Assembly (NCBI RefSeq): GCF_001613385.1
Contig: NZ_BDCG01000005.1
Span: 112,812-176,811, forward strand
Direction: 5' to 3'
Source: Nocardia flavorosea NBRC 108225
GTDB lineage: Bacteria; Actinomycetota; Actinomycetes; Mycobacteriales; Mycobacteriaceae
DNA: 64,000 bases
The stretch's first letter is position 1; every line of letters begins with the position of its first letter. Position numbers and translations under genes: made by a program. Under the pieces are notes generated by a model, which was given only the letters and a program-made list of their open reading frames with translations, ran no database searches and was not told where the DNA came from. Positions 50,028 to 57,382 of the stretch are shown piece by piece.

Positions 50028-51974
50028 TCACATGCCGTTGGCGGGCTGGGTGTAGGTGTGCCCGTCGAGGGTGGTGGTCATGGTGCCGGTGGCTTCGAAA
50101 TCATTGCGGATGGTCGCGGGAAGCAGGGTGAATCCGCCGGGCTCGCTGGTGCGCCGGGTGCCGGTGTAGGTGCCGGAAATGGTGAGATCGCTGTGCCAGG
50201 TGAGGGGTTCGAAGCCGATGTCACCTTTTCGGTGCACACTTTCGGTGCCGTCGACGACGATGCCGTCGCGGTCGCTGTAATCGGTGTACGTGACGCTGAT
50301 GCCGGTGATCATGGTCTTGTCGGGGTTTTCGGTGATCACTACTTCGGCGCTGCCTTGGTCGGCGCCGCGCATGGTGTAGGTGCCGGCGGGCAGATGCGGG
50401 CGCGGCGGCAGCGGGTCGCCGGGGTGGTACTCCACGCCCCACGTCGCTGCGGGCGCCGGTGCGACCGGTTGCGCAGCGGTGGGGTTCGCGTTGTCGAAAT
50501 GGGCGATCATGAGCCGGCTGCGTCGTCCGCCGGGTTCACCGGACTCGGGACACGGGAGCGGGTTCGCGCGGCCGCAGGCGGGCGCGGTGACCAGATTCTC
50601 CGCCCACACCACCCCGGTGCTGTCCGGCAGCCAGGCGGGGTCGGCGGCGGCGTTCCAGTTCGGGTCGCCACCGGCGTTGACCTGCAGGCTCTTTCCGGAT
50701 TCGAGGTCGACGAGGTACGGGGCGAAGAAACGGCGTTTGCCGTTGTTGCGGATCCCGGAAACATGGCCGGTGGTGGGCAACTGTTCGACGATCGGCGGGA
50801 TACCGGGAATCCCGGCGAGGAAATCGACCCGCCCGGAACCGATCACTTGTTCCGCCAGCAAGTACTTGCCGTCAGGGGACGCGGCCATGGGGTCGGTGTA
50901 TCCGGCGAACGGGGTCAGTACCCGGGACCGTCCGGTGGCGTTGTCGGTCGCCCACGCGTCGATACTGCCGGACTGATGATGCTGGATACCCAGGGCCGCG
51001 GTGCCGTCGTGGGTCCATCCGCGGAACTCGCCGATCATCCCGGCCGGGTTGAAGCGCAGTTCGTTCCCGTCGATCACATAGGGCTGGTATCGCGGATCCG
51101 GGTTGTGCAGCGCCCGCACATTTTCGACGGTGTAGCGCTCGCCCGCGGCATCGAAGACGAGTTCGCCCATGAACGGGATCTGCTCGTACCTGTCGTCGTG
51201 GGCGACCATATAGCTGAACCCGATGTGCTTGTCGTCCGGGTTCAGGCGGGGTTCGCGGAGAATACCGGCGCGGCCGATGCCGGCGTCCCATTCCAGCGGG
51301 AAGATCTGCAATCGATCCGGGGTGCACTGGTCGTCGGCGAATCGATATTCGCCGCAGTCGATGATGTTGGTTCCGGCCAATGCGCGGCTACCGTCACGGA
51401 AACCGTTGATGGGGTAGGTCAGCGCTACCGAATTGCCGAAATCGGAGTGCGGGCCCGCCGGGGGCGTCGGCGCCGGGTGCCCGCAGGTCAGGCATTTGTA
51501 CCCGTCTCCGTTGGTGAATGTGGTCCCGTCGGTCTTCACCAGCAGCACCTGCGGGCCGGTGTACGCCGCACCCGGACCCGTCGCGGGTGCACCGGTGAAA
51601 TTCACGCCGACGAGCATGTGATCGCTGTCGGGCCAGTAGGTTCCGATGGACCCGAGCCCGCCCCATCCCGGGTCCACGCACCCGGTTCCCCGGGGATTGA
51701 CCTCGGTGGTGCAGGCGCCGGCTTCTGTCGAGGGGGCGGTCGGTGGTGCCGGTAGCTGCGCGAGAGTGACCTCCTGCTGCAACCGGGCCGACGGGTCGAC
51801 TGTCAGGACACCGCCACTGTCGCTGATCGGTTTCCGTATCGGTTCCGGCTCGGCCGGTTGCGCCGAGCAGCCGGCCGTCAGCACCACGGCCACCAGCGCT
51901 GCCAATCCGCCCGAACCCGCGCCCCACCGCCGAATGAGCGCGGTCCCGTGCTGTGTCGTTGTTCGCGATCTCAC
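50028..51974 (-). CDS. Large beta-propeller lipoprotein, 648 aa
   Basis: Exported and lipid-anchored: signal GGLAALVAVVLTAGCSAQPA with lipobox LTAGC. The mature part has repeated strands typical of WD40/TolB-like propellers (YWPDSDHMLVGVNFTG, AASPDGKYLLAEQVIG, WLPDSTGVVWAENLV, PDDKHIGFSYMVAHDD) and Cys pairs (CLTCG, and two more) that could form disulfides or bind haem or metal. A final 130-residue beta-rich domain carries YTDYSDRDGIVVDGTE. The GTG at 51974 sits right beside a perfect 23-base dyad. It is divergent from a MarR gene across an array of sites, so MarR is its likely repressor. The substrate or partner is unknown. Confidence 0.85.
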   Translation of the reverse strand: MRSRTTTQHGTALIRRWGAGSGGLAALVAVVLTAGCSAQPAEPEPIRKPISDSGGVLTVDPSARLQQEVTLAQLPAPPTAPSTEAGACTTEVNPRGTGCVDPGWGGLGSIGTYWPDSDHMLVGVNFTGAPATGPGAAYTGPQVLLVKTDGTTFTNGDGYKCLTCGHPAPTPPAGPHSDFGNSVALTYPINGFRDGSRALAGTNIIDCGEYRFADDQCTPDRLQIFPLEWDAGIGRAGILREPRLNPDDKHIGFSYMVAHDDRYEQIPFMGELVFDAAGERYTVENVRALHNPDPRYQPYVIDGNELRFNPAGMIGEFRGWTHDGTAALGIQHHQSGSIDAWATDNATGRSRVLTPFAGYTDPMAASPDGKYLLAEQVIGSGRVDFLAGIPGIPPIVEQLPTTGHVSGIRNNGKRRFFAPYLVDLESGKSLQVNAGGDPNWNAAADPAWLPDSTGVVWAENLVTAPACGRANPLPCPESGEPGGRRSRLMIAHFDNANPTAAQPVAPAPAATWGVEYHPGDPLPPRPHLPAGTYTMRGADQGSAEVVITENPDKTMITGISVTYTDYSDRDGIVVDGTESVHRKGDIGFEPLTWHSDLTISGTYTGTRRTSEPGGFTLLPATIRNDFEATGTMTTTLDGHTYTQPANGM

Positions 51975-51975
51975 A

Positions 51976-52025
51976 GATACATCTGTACCAGATGTATCGT
52001 AAACGATGTATTGTTTAGGATGTAA
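51976..52025. promoter_or_regulatory. MarR operator array between divergent genes
   Basis: A perfect dyad GATACATCTG-TAC-CAGATGTATC (51976-51998, 10-base arms) is followed by two more half-sites: GATGTAT at 51991 and 52005 and GATGTAA at 52019, each 14 bases apart. ATCGTAAACGAT (51996-52007) is a further small dyad. A -10-like TAGGAT (52016-52021) lies 8 bases before the marR ATG. Confidence 0.7.
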
Positions 52026-52028
52026 GAC

Positions 52029-52499
52029 ATGGATGGAAGGCAGCTGAACAGACTCGGTCGGCGGCTGATCGAGCTGGCACGCGTGGCGGGCACTTATCCG
52101 GGTGATCGGATTCCCTCCTCGGGGGAGACCGCGGTTCTCGGCGAGGTCGTGGAGAACCCGGGGTGTTCGATCCGCCAGCTCTGCGAACGCACGGGATTCG
52201 TGCAGAGTCACGTCTCCGCGTTGGTGGCCGGTCTCGTCGAACGCGGCCTGCTTCGCACCGACACCGACCCCGCCGATCGCCGTCGCACGCTCGTCTACCC
52301 GGATGTACCGCTCACCCGCGGTGTCGAACGGCGCCGGCGGCCCATCGACGAGACGCTGGCCGCCGCGCTCGGGGACCCGGGCAAAGCCGAGGAAGCCGCC
52401 GAACTCCTCGGCAAGCTCGCGGCACTGCTGCTGACCGATCCGGTACCGCGAGCGCCGGGCGCCCCGACCGGAAACGACCCGGCGAACCCGGCCTCGTGA
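52029..52499 (+). CDS. MarR family regulator, 156 aa
   Basis: A winged-helix repressor: GRRLIELARVAG at the start (dimer helix), ETAVLGEVVENPGCSIRQLC, then recognition helix QSHVSALVAGLVERGLLRTD and the wing TDPADRRRTLVYP. The C-terminal helices complete the dimer. The ATG at 52029 is 8 bases from the -10, leaderless. Its promoter overlaps a stack of GATGTAT half-sites shared with the divergent lipoprotein gene. An SDR gene follows 43 bases downstream and may be cotranscribed. Confidence 0.85.
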   Translation: MDGRQLNRLGRRLIELARVAGTYPGDRIPSSGETAVLGEVVENPGCSIRQLCERTGFVQSHVSALVAGLVERGLLRTDTDPADRRRTLVYPDVPLTRGVERRRRPIDETLAAALGDPGKAEEAAELLGKLAALLLTDPVPRAPGAPTGNDPANPAS

Positions 52500-52541
52500 C
52501 GCCGCCCTACTCATCCCGGGGGACCGACGAAAGGACTCTCG

Positions 52542-53294
52542 ATGACCGACCAGAACATCGACTCACGCGTCACCGTGATCACCGGCGCCGGATCGGGTAT
52601 CGGCCGGGCGATGGCCCATGGCTTCGCCCGGGCCGGTAACCGAGTGGTGGTGGTCGATATCGACGAGGACAGTGCCGCGAAAACCGTCGCCGAACTCGGC
52701 ACCGGCGCGCTCGCCGCCCGCGTCGATATCAGTGATCCGGACGCTGTGGAACAGCTGGTCACCCGCACCATCGACGCATACGGCCGTATCGACGTGTTGT
52801 GCAACAATGCCGGGATCATGGACCGCATGGCGTTACCCGCCGACACCACCGTCGATCAGTGGAAACGGGTCATCGATATCAACCTCACGGGCACGTTCCT
52901 GCTCACCAAAGCCGTGCTGCCCCATATGCTCGGCCGCGGCAGCGGCGCCATCGTCAACACCGCCTCCGAGGCCGGTATCCGCGGCGGCGCCGCCGGAATC
53001 GCCTACACCTCCTCCAAGCACGGCGTCATCGGCCTCACCCGCAGTATCGCCTGGGCCCACGCCGGCGACGGCATCCGCTGCAACGCGATCCTGCCCGGAC
53101 CCACCATGACCGGTATCGCCCCGGACTTCGACCCGCAAGGCGTTGCCCGGCTGCGCCCCATCCTCGAACTCAACCAGCAGCGTCTCGCCCAGCCGGACCA
53201 GATGGCCGCCGTCGCGGTCTTCCTCGCCTCCGACGCCGCCTCGTTCGTCAACGGCGCCATCGTCCCCGTCGACGCGGGCTGGTCCGCCGGATAA
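52542..53294 (+). CDS. Short-chain dehydrogenase/reductase, 250 aa
   Basis: A classical SDR. The NAD(P) motif TGAGSGIGRAMAHG follows VTVI near residue 13; NNAG is in LCNNAGIMDRMA; the catalytic Ser is in NTASEAGIRGGA, and the Tyr and Lys are in YTSSKHG. The Asp in VVVDIDED favours NAD(H). AAAGGA lies before the ATG. It probably follows the marR gene in one transcript. The substrate is unknown. Confidence 0.9.
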   Translation: MTDQNIDSRVTVITGAGSGIGRAMAHGFARAGNRVVVVDIDEDSAAKTVAELGTGALAARVDISDPDAVEQLVTRTIDAYGRIDVLCNNAGIMDRMALPADTTVDQWKRVIDINLTGTFLLTKAVLPHMLGRGSGAIVNTASEAGIRGGAAGIAYTSSKHGVIGLTRSIAWAHAGDGIRCNAILPGPTMTGIAPDFDPQGVARLRPILELNQQRLAQPDQMAAVAVFLASDAASFVNGAIVPVDAGWSAG

Positions 53295-53397
53295 TGGCCG
53301 GGCAAACGCTGCGCCGCACCCGACAGCAGGCCCTTCTCGGATGTTCGTGCCGTCCGGACGGCGCCTCGGCGGGGCGCTTCGAAAGGGGACGTAACCG

Positions 53398-53530
53398 CTA
53401 CACCATTACGCCTACCCGTTGCGCCAACCGGTCCAGTTCGCCGGTGGTGAGGTCGCGGCGCGCCTTGTGTATCATATGGCCCACCAGTTCGCGGACATGG
53501 ACCATGTTCCGGACATGCCCGAGGGCGAGC
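53398..53530 (-). pseudogene. Second C-terminal remnant of an XRE/TPR-type regulator
   Basis: Only the last 40 residues remain: ALGHVRNMVHVRELVGHMIH and KARRDLTTGELDRLAQRVGV ending at TAG (53398). Nearly the same as the remnant ending at 42257, with three or four residue changes. Upstream of about 53530 the similarity is lost. Confidence 0.75.
53408..53517 (-). repeat. 110-base repeat, copy B
   Basis: Ungapped match to 42267-42376 with about 10 differences. It marks a duplicated or twice-acquired regulator end, 11 kb apart and in the same orientation. Confidence 0.85.
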
Positions 53531-53708
53531 GTTCTGATGTGTTGACCGGCCTCGCCTGGTAGGCGCTGGCAAGCACTCGCGGCAGCCGTCGGACGGAGCA
53601 CCCGCGGGCCGACCCCGCACGCCGCAATCCTGGCTGGTGGCCGGCTGGGCGCAAGATCCTGGTCTGAAAATCACCTGTGGCGAACTCGTGTGTTCGTGCA
53701 CGAGAATG

Positions 53709-53721
53709 AGAATCAGATTCT
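53709..53721. promoter_or_regulatory. Fur-like dyad
   Basis: AGAATC-A-GATTCT lies within GAATGAGAATCAGATTCTAA, which resembles a Fur box (GATAATGATAATCATTATC) at about 14 of 19 bases. An AT-rich TAATATAGG follows at 53721. The nearest gene downstream is the dienelactone hydrolase at 53884; the fragment to the left is a remnant. Confidence 0.4.
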
Positions 53722-53883
53722 AATATAGGTAGATTCGTGCTCTCGGCGGCACCTCGGGCCCCGCAAACCCGCCACCGGCGGCGCGTAGGCGTCGTCGCGT
53801 GGGCGGCCAGGCGTGACCTCCGGCCGCGCTGACCCCGCCCCAATCGTGCCGGCGATTCTCCACGGGACTAGGACTCGGAAAAT

Positions 53884-54603
53884 ATGACGACTTCGCGGAC
53901 GGTGACCTTGCAGCACGAGGGCGCGGATCTGGCCGGTGTACTGGTGCTGCCGCCCGGCCCCGGACCACACCCGGCGGTACTCGTCGCGCCCACCGCCGTC
54001 GGCTTGGGCGCGTGGATACGCGAGCGCGCGGAGTTGCTGGCCCGCCTCGGTTACGCCGCGCTGGCCGTGGATATGTACGGTGGCGGACGCTATTTCGCCG
54101 AGCCCCGGGAATCCGGTGGCGACTTCGCGGCGCTCCAGGCTGCGCCCGGGCGGATACGTGCCCGGACCATGGCCTGGTTCCGGACATTGCGGGAGCTACC
54201 CGAGGTAGACGCCACCAGGACCGTTGCCATCGGCTACTGCTTCGGCGGGCAATGCGTACTGGAACTGGCACGCGCCGGCGCCGACGTGCGTGCAGTGGTG
54301 AGCTTCCACGGATTGCTGACCACCGCGCAACCCGCCGAACGCGATGCGGTCACCTCTTATGTGACCGTCTATGCGGGTGGCCGGGACCCGTACGCACCGC
54401 CGGAGGATATCGAGACGCTGCGCCGCGAGATGGCGGCGGCGGGGGCGCCCTGCTCGGTCACGGTGTTCAGCGCCGCCCAGCATGCTTTCACCGATCCCGG
54501 TGCCGGGAAGGTGCCCGGCACCGGCTACGACCCTGTCGCCGCGGCGGTGTCCTGGGCCGGTACGGTCGCGCTGCTGCAGGAGGTCCTCGCCGGCGCGCAG
54601 TGA
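53884..54603 (+). CDS. Dienelactone hydrolase family protein, 239 aa
   Basis: An alpha/beta hydrolase with Cys nucleophile: GYCFGGQCVLEL (Gly-x-Cys-x-Gly), Asp in YAGGRDPYAPPED and His in AAQHAFTDP. N-terminal strand and LVLPPGPGPHPAVLVAPTAV are typical of DlhA relatives. The ATG at 53884 has a poor ribosome site and a -10-like TAGGAC 10 bases upstream, so it may be nearly leaderless. It probably opens a lactone or acts on a related ester. No aromatic-degradation genes are beside it. Confidence 0.87.
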   Translation: MTTSRTVTLQHEGADLAGVLVLPPGPGPHPAVLVAPTAVGLGAWIRERAELLARLGYAALAVDMYGGGRYFAEPRESGGDFAALQAAPGRIRARTMAWFRTLRELPEVDATRTVAIGYCFGGQCVLELARAGADVRAVVSFHGLLTTAQPAERDAVTSYVTVYAGGRDPYAPPEDIETLRREMAAAGAPCSVTVFSAAQHAFTDPGAGKVPGTGYDPVAAAVSWAGTVALLQEVLAGAQ

Positions 54604-54640
54604 TATGGGGAGATCGAGGCTGTGGTTCGCAGCTCCACGT

Positions 54641-54668
54641 ATTACCTGTTGGACGCATTACCTGTTGG
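54641..54668 (+). repeat. 12-base direct repeat ATTACCTGTTGG, two copies
   Basis: Copies at 54641-54652 and 54657-54668, 16 bases apart. They lie in a short intergenic stretch (54604-54871). Confidence 0.75.
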
Positions 54669-54810
54669 GGTTGCGTAGCCATCTGTTGTGTTCCGCGTAG
54701 CGTCGGGCGGTGGCGACGACGTTGGCGATGGCGGGTGACGGGTCGAGTGTGGGCCAGACCGTCGAGGGGTCTGCCGGGATCGGCGGATCGACGATCTCGC
54801 GGAGATGATT
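54658..54810 (-). pseudogene. Possible C-terminal protein fragment
   Basis: A frame ending at 54658 reads REIVDPPIPADPSTVWPTLD and PSPAIANVVATARRYAEHNR WLRNPNR. The composition looks protein-like, but the frame runs back into the SDR gene where it is not conserved. Not recognised; perhaps the end of a lost gene. Confidence 0.3.
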
Positions 54811-54871
54811 CCGCTGCCGGCTTTTCGCATCGGCTCGGTGCGCGATTCGCTCCGCCGGGGCTTTCCGGAAT

Positions 54872-55681
54872 TCAGGATGGCCCGGTTCTGTCGAGGTAGG
54901 CCTGCCGCTGGGCAGGGTCGTAGGCACCGTAGTCGGCGCCGCCGACGAATCGTTTGAGCTGCCACATGAGCGGCGCGGGGATCAGTTCTTCGAGCAGCCC
55001 TATCGGGGCCAGGTAACGCGGTACGGTGACCTCGCCGCGGCCGTGGGCGGCGCTGTCGGCGATTGCGGCGGCGACGGTTTCGGGTTCCAGGGTGGGCTGC
55101 AGACGTAGCAGGACCCCGGAGGTCAGATCGGTTCGGGTTGCGGCGGGCATGATCGTGGTCACGGTGACGCCGGTTCCGGCGAGTTCGGCGCGCAGCGCGC
55201 GGGAGAAGGCCACGACTCCGAACTTCGACGCGGAATATGTGGCGATCCCGGGCGTGGTGATCTTGCCCGCCATCGACGACACGTTCACGATGTGCCCGCG
55301 TCGGCGCAGGAGCATGGCGGGCAGCGCCAGACGGGTTCCGGTGAGCACCGCGCCCAGGTTGATCGCCAGCTCGCGCTGCAGGGCGCCGAGGTCCTGGTCG
55401 ACGAAGCGGCCCATGAGCTGGATGCCCGCGTTGTTGACCAGCATATCGATGGGTCCGTCCGCGGACGCCGCCCCGAGGAAGTCCCGGAAACTGGCTTCGT
55501 CGGTGACGTCGAGGTGGTGGGCGTGGACGCCGAGTGCTTCGGCGGTCTCCTGTGCGGCGGCGAGGTCGCGATCGCCGATCCAGACCGTGGCTCCGCGTTC
55601 GGCCAGCTCCGCGGCTGTGGCACGCCCGATACCGCGGGCGCCGCCGGTTACGCAGACCCGCGCTCCGTCGAGTTCGATCAC
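54872..55681 (-). CDS. Short-chain dehydrogenase/reductase, 269 aa
   Basis: Classical SDR: VCVTGGARGIGRATAAELAE, NNAGIQLMGRFV, NVSSMAGKITTPG with catalytic Ser, and YSASKFGVVAFS with Tyr and Lys. The extended C-terminus (LIPAPLMWQLKRFVGGADYG AYDPAQRQ) resembles SDRs of fatty-acid and steroid metabolism in mycobacteria. The GTG at 55681 overlaps the stop of the upstream gene, and they form an operon. The substrate is unknown. Confidence 0.88.
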   Translation of the reverse strand: MIELDGARVCVTGGARGIGRATAAELAERGATVWIGDRDLAAAQETAEALGVHAHHLDVTDEASFRDFLGAASADGPIDMLVNNAGIQLMGRFVDQDLGALQRELAINLGAVLTGTRLALPAMLLRRRGHIVNVSSMAGKITTPGIATYSASKFGVVAFSRALRAELAGTGVTVTTIMPAATRTDLTSGVLLRLQPTLEPETVAAAIADSAAHGRGEVTVPRYLAPIGLLEELIPAPLMWQLKRFVGGADYGAYDPAQRQAYLDRTGPS

Positions 55682-56361
55682 AGCGGACTCCCCACCGGAT
55701 GCCGAAGTGCGAAGTAGGCGATGAGCCGGATCTCGTCGGCCTTCTCGAAAAGGAGGGCGCGGCCGAGGTAGACGCCGGGCGTCAGTTCGACGATCTCGTC
55801 GCGGGTCCGGCGGATCGGGAAGGTGCGGATGCTCGGGTTCTTGTACTGCGGCACGCCGTAATCCAGGGCGCGCACAGTCACTCGTGGTTCGATGAGGCCG
55901 CGGTCGACCGCATGGTCGAAATGGAATCCTTCCGCTTCTCCGTCGACCATCCGGAGTCCGAGGTAGCCGAAGGTGATGACGGGCATCGCCACCATGGCGA
56001 TGGGGGAGAGCCGGTTCAGGCCGGTTCCGGCGGCGAGGTCGAAGGTTTTGCCCCGCCACGTCGGGTCGATTTTCATGAGTGGATTGGCGAGCCTGGCTTC
56101 GGGGATGCCGAACAGCTTTCCGACGATCTGTCCCTCTAGCTTGCCGTCCAGGTTGCGTGGCTCGGTGCCGGCGCCGAACAGCTGTGACAATGCGGCGCGG
56201 TCGTCTCGGCTGCCCAGTGTTCGCAGATAGGACCACATTTCGGTACGGGCACGGACCGGGCTGTGCTCGGCGAGTGTGCGGAGCTCGGCCAGTATCGCCG
56301 GGGCGTTCGGGGGAGGTGCGGCGGTGCCGGGCTCGGCGACGCCTTTCAGATTTGCGGTCAT
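55678..56361 (-). CDS. Hypothetical protein in operon with SDR, 227 aa
   Basis: Not recognised with confidence. The product starts MTANLKGVAEPGTAAPPPNA, then helices (AILAELRTLAEHSPVRARTE), and a beta-rich C-half (PTWRGKTFDLAAGTGLNRLS; VITFGYLGLRMVDGEAEGFH; VPQYKNPSIRTFPIRRTRDE; GVYLGRALLFEKADEIRLIA). The WRGKTF stretch recalls the GXWXG/DUF4334 proteins, but the match is loose. It is translationally coupled with the SDR and divergent from TetR, so it is likely a target of that repressor. Confidence 0.65.
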   Translation of the reverse strand: MTANLKGVAEPGTAAPPPNAPAILAELRTLAEHSPVRARTEMWSYLRTLGSRDDRAALSQLFGAGTEPRNLDGKLEGQIVGKLFGIPEARLANPLMKIDPTWRGKTFDLAAGTGLNRLSPIAMVAMPVITFGYLGLRMVDGEAEGFHFDHAVDRGLIEPRVTVRALDYGVPQYKNPSIRTFPIRRTRDEIVELTPGVYLGRALLFEKADEIRLIAYFALRHPVGSPL

Positions 56362-56375
56362 TCCGCCTCCAGAAT

Positions 56376-56421
56376 CTGGTACAGGTTGGTACCTTTTTCA
56401 ACTGGTACGGAACTGTGCCAG
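56376..56421. promoter_or_regulatory. TetR operator region with CTGG(T/C)ACAG sites
   Basis: CTGGTACAG (56376-56384) and CTGTGCCAG (56413-56421, which is CTGGCACAG on the other strand) face each other, with TTGGTACC and ACTGGTAC between. The stretch lies between the divergent unknown-protein and tetR genes. The same motif recurs at 57272-57280. Confidence 0.6.
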
Positions 56422-56470
56422 AATTGCCCAGGGCTGTCAACGGTGAGCGGACGCAGCGGAAGGTGCGAGA

Positions 56471-57160
56471 ATGGCGCGCGTGTCTTCAGCCGGTGTACGT
56501 AGTTACGGAGGAGAGTCCGCGGCGGAACGTGCCCGGCGCCGACGCTCCCGGCTGATCGATGCCGCTCTGACGGCGATGGCCGCAAATCGATGGCGGTCGG
56601 CGACTGTCGCCGGGCTCTGCGCCGAGGCGCAACTCAACAAGCGGTACTTCTATGAGAGCTTCACCGATCTCGACGCCGTGGCGAGTGCGGTGATCGATGA
56701 TGTCGCGGTGGAGGTCGGTCACGCCGCTGTCGCGGCCTATCTGGGGTCGGTCGAGCTCACCCTGGCTGATCAGGCGCGCGCCGCGGTCGATGCGGTGGTC
56801 GGTGTTTTCGGGGCCGACCCGCGCAAGGCGCTGGTACTACTCGGCGGCGTGGCCGACACCCCCGCCGCGCATATGCGGCGCAATGATGCGATGAAGGGGC
56901 TCACTGCCATTCTCGTCGGCCATGCCCGCAGCGTGCACGGTGTCGAATTGGAAGCCGATTCGCTCGCGTCGACCGCGCCGGCCTTCGTTATCGGTGGCAC
57001 GGCACAGGCCATCCTGTCCTGGGTGGACGGTACCGCTGCCGTCGACCGGGGCCGGCTCGTCGAGGATATCGCCTCGCTGTGGCTGGCGTTGGGCGAAAGC
57101 GCGGCCGGTATCGCCCGCTCGAGGCTCGAAGAACCGCAGGTGTCCACGGCCGGAGACTGA
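56471..57160 (+). CDS. TetR family regulator, 229 aa
   Basis: N-terminal HTH RSRLIDAALTAMAANRWRSA, TVAGLCAEAQLNKRYFYESF, TDLDAVASAVID. The C-terminal ligand pocket part is helical without a known subtype. It is preceded by an Arg-rich arm (AAERARRRRSR). The ATG at 56471 is used. It is divergent from the unknown-protein/SDR operon and is followed in the same direction by the diiron/monooxygenase operon; the shared motif suggests it controls both. Confidence 0.85.
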   Translation: MARVSSAGVRSYGGESAAERARRRRSRLIDAALTAMAANRWRSATVAGLCAEAQLNKRYFYESFTDLDAVASAVIDDVAVEVGHAAVAAYLGSVELTLADQARAAVDAVVGVFGADPRKALVLLGGVADTPAAHMRRNDAMKGLTAILVGHARSVHGVELEADSLASTAPAFVIGGTAQAILSWVDGTAAVDRGRLVEDIASLWLALGESAAGIARSRLEEPQVSTAGD

Positions 57161-57262
57161 CCAATGGGAGTTGTTGTGTCGCAGTGATGCCCGGGGTGGC
57201 TGCCGGGCCTCGCCCCAGTCGGAGGGGTTCGGAATCCGAGGGTTGTCAACGGCAAACATTAC

Positions 57263-57289
57263 CATTGACAACTGGCACAGTAATCAATG
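57263..57289 (+). promoter_or_regulatory. Operator-promoter of the diiron/monooxygenase operon
   Basis: CATTGA (57263-57268) and TCAATG (57284-57289) flank ACTGGCACAGT (57271-57281, with arms ACTG/CAGT). CTGGCACAG at 57272-57280 is the reverse of the site at 56413-56421. TTGACA (57265-57270) could serve as -35 for the gene at 57383. Confidence 0.6.
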
Positions 57290-57382
57290 ACACTGTCTCG
57301 ACAATGGTCGGCCGTACATGTCCGGGCGGACGAATCCGTCTCACGGTGGCGCGGCATTCGCAACGATCGAATGGAGTGAGAA

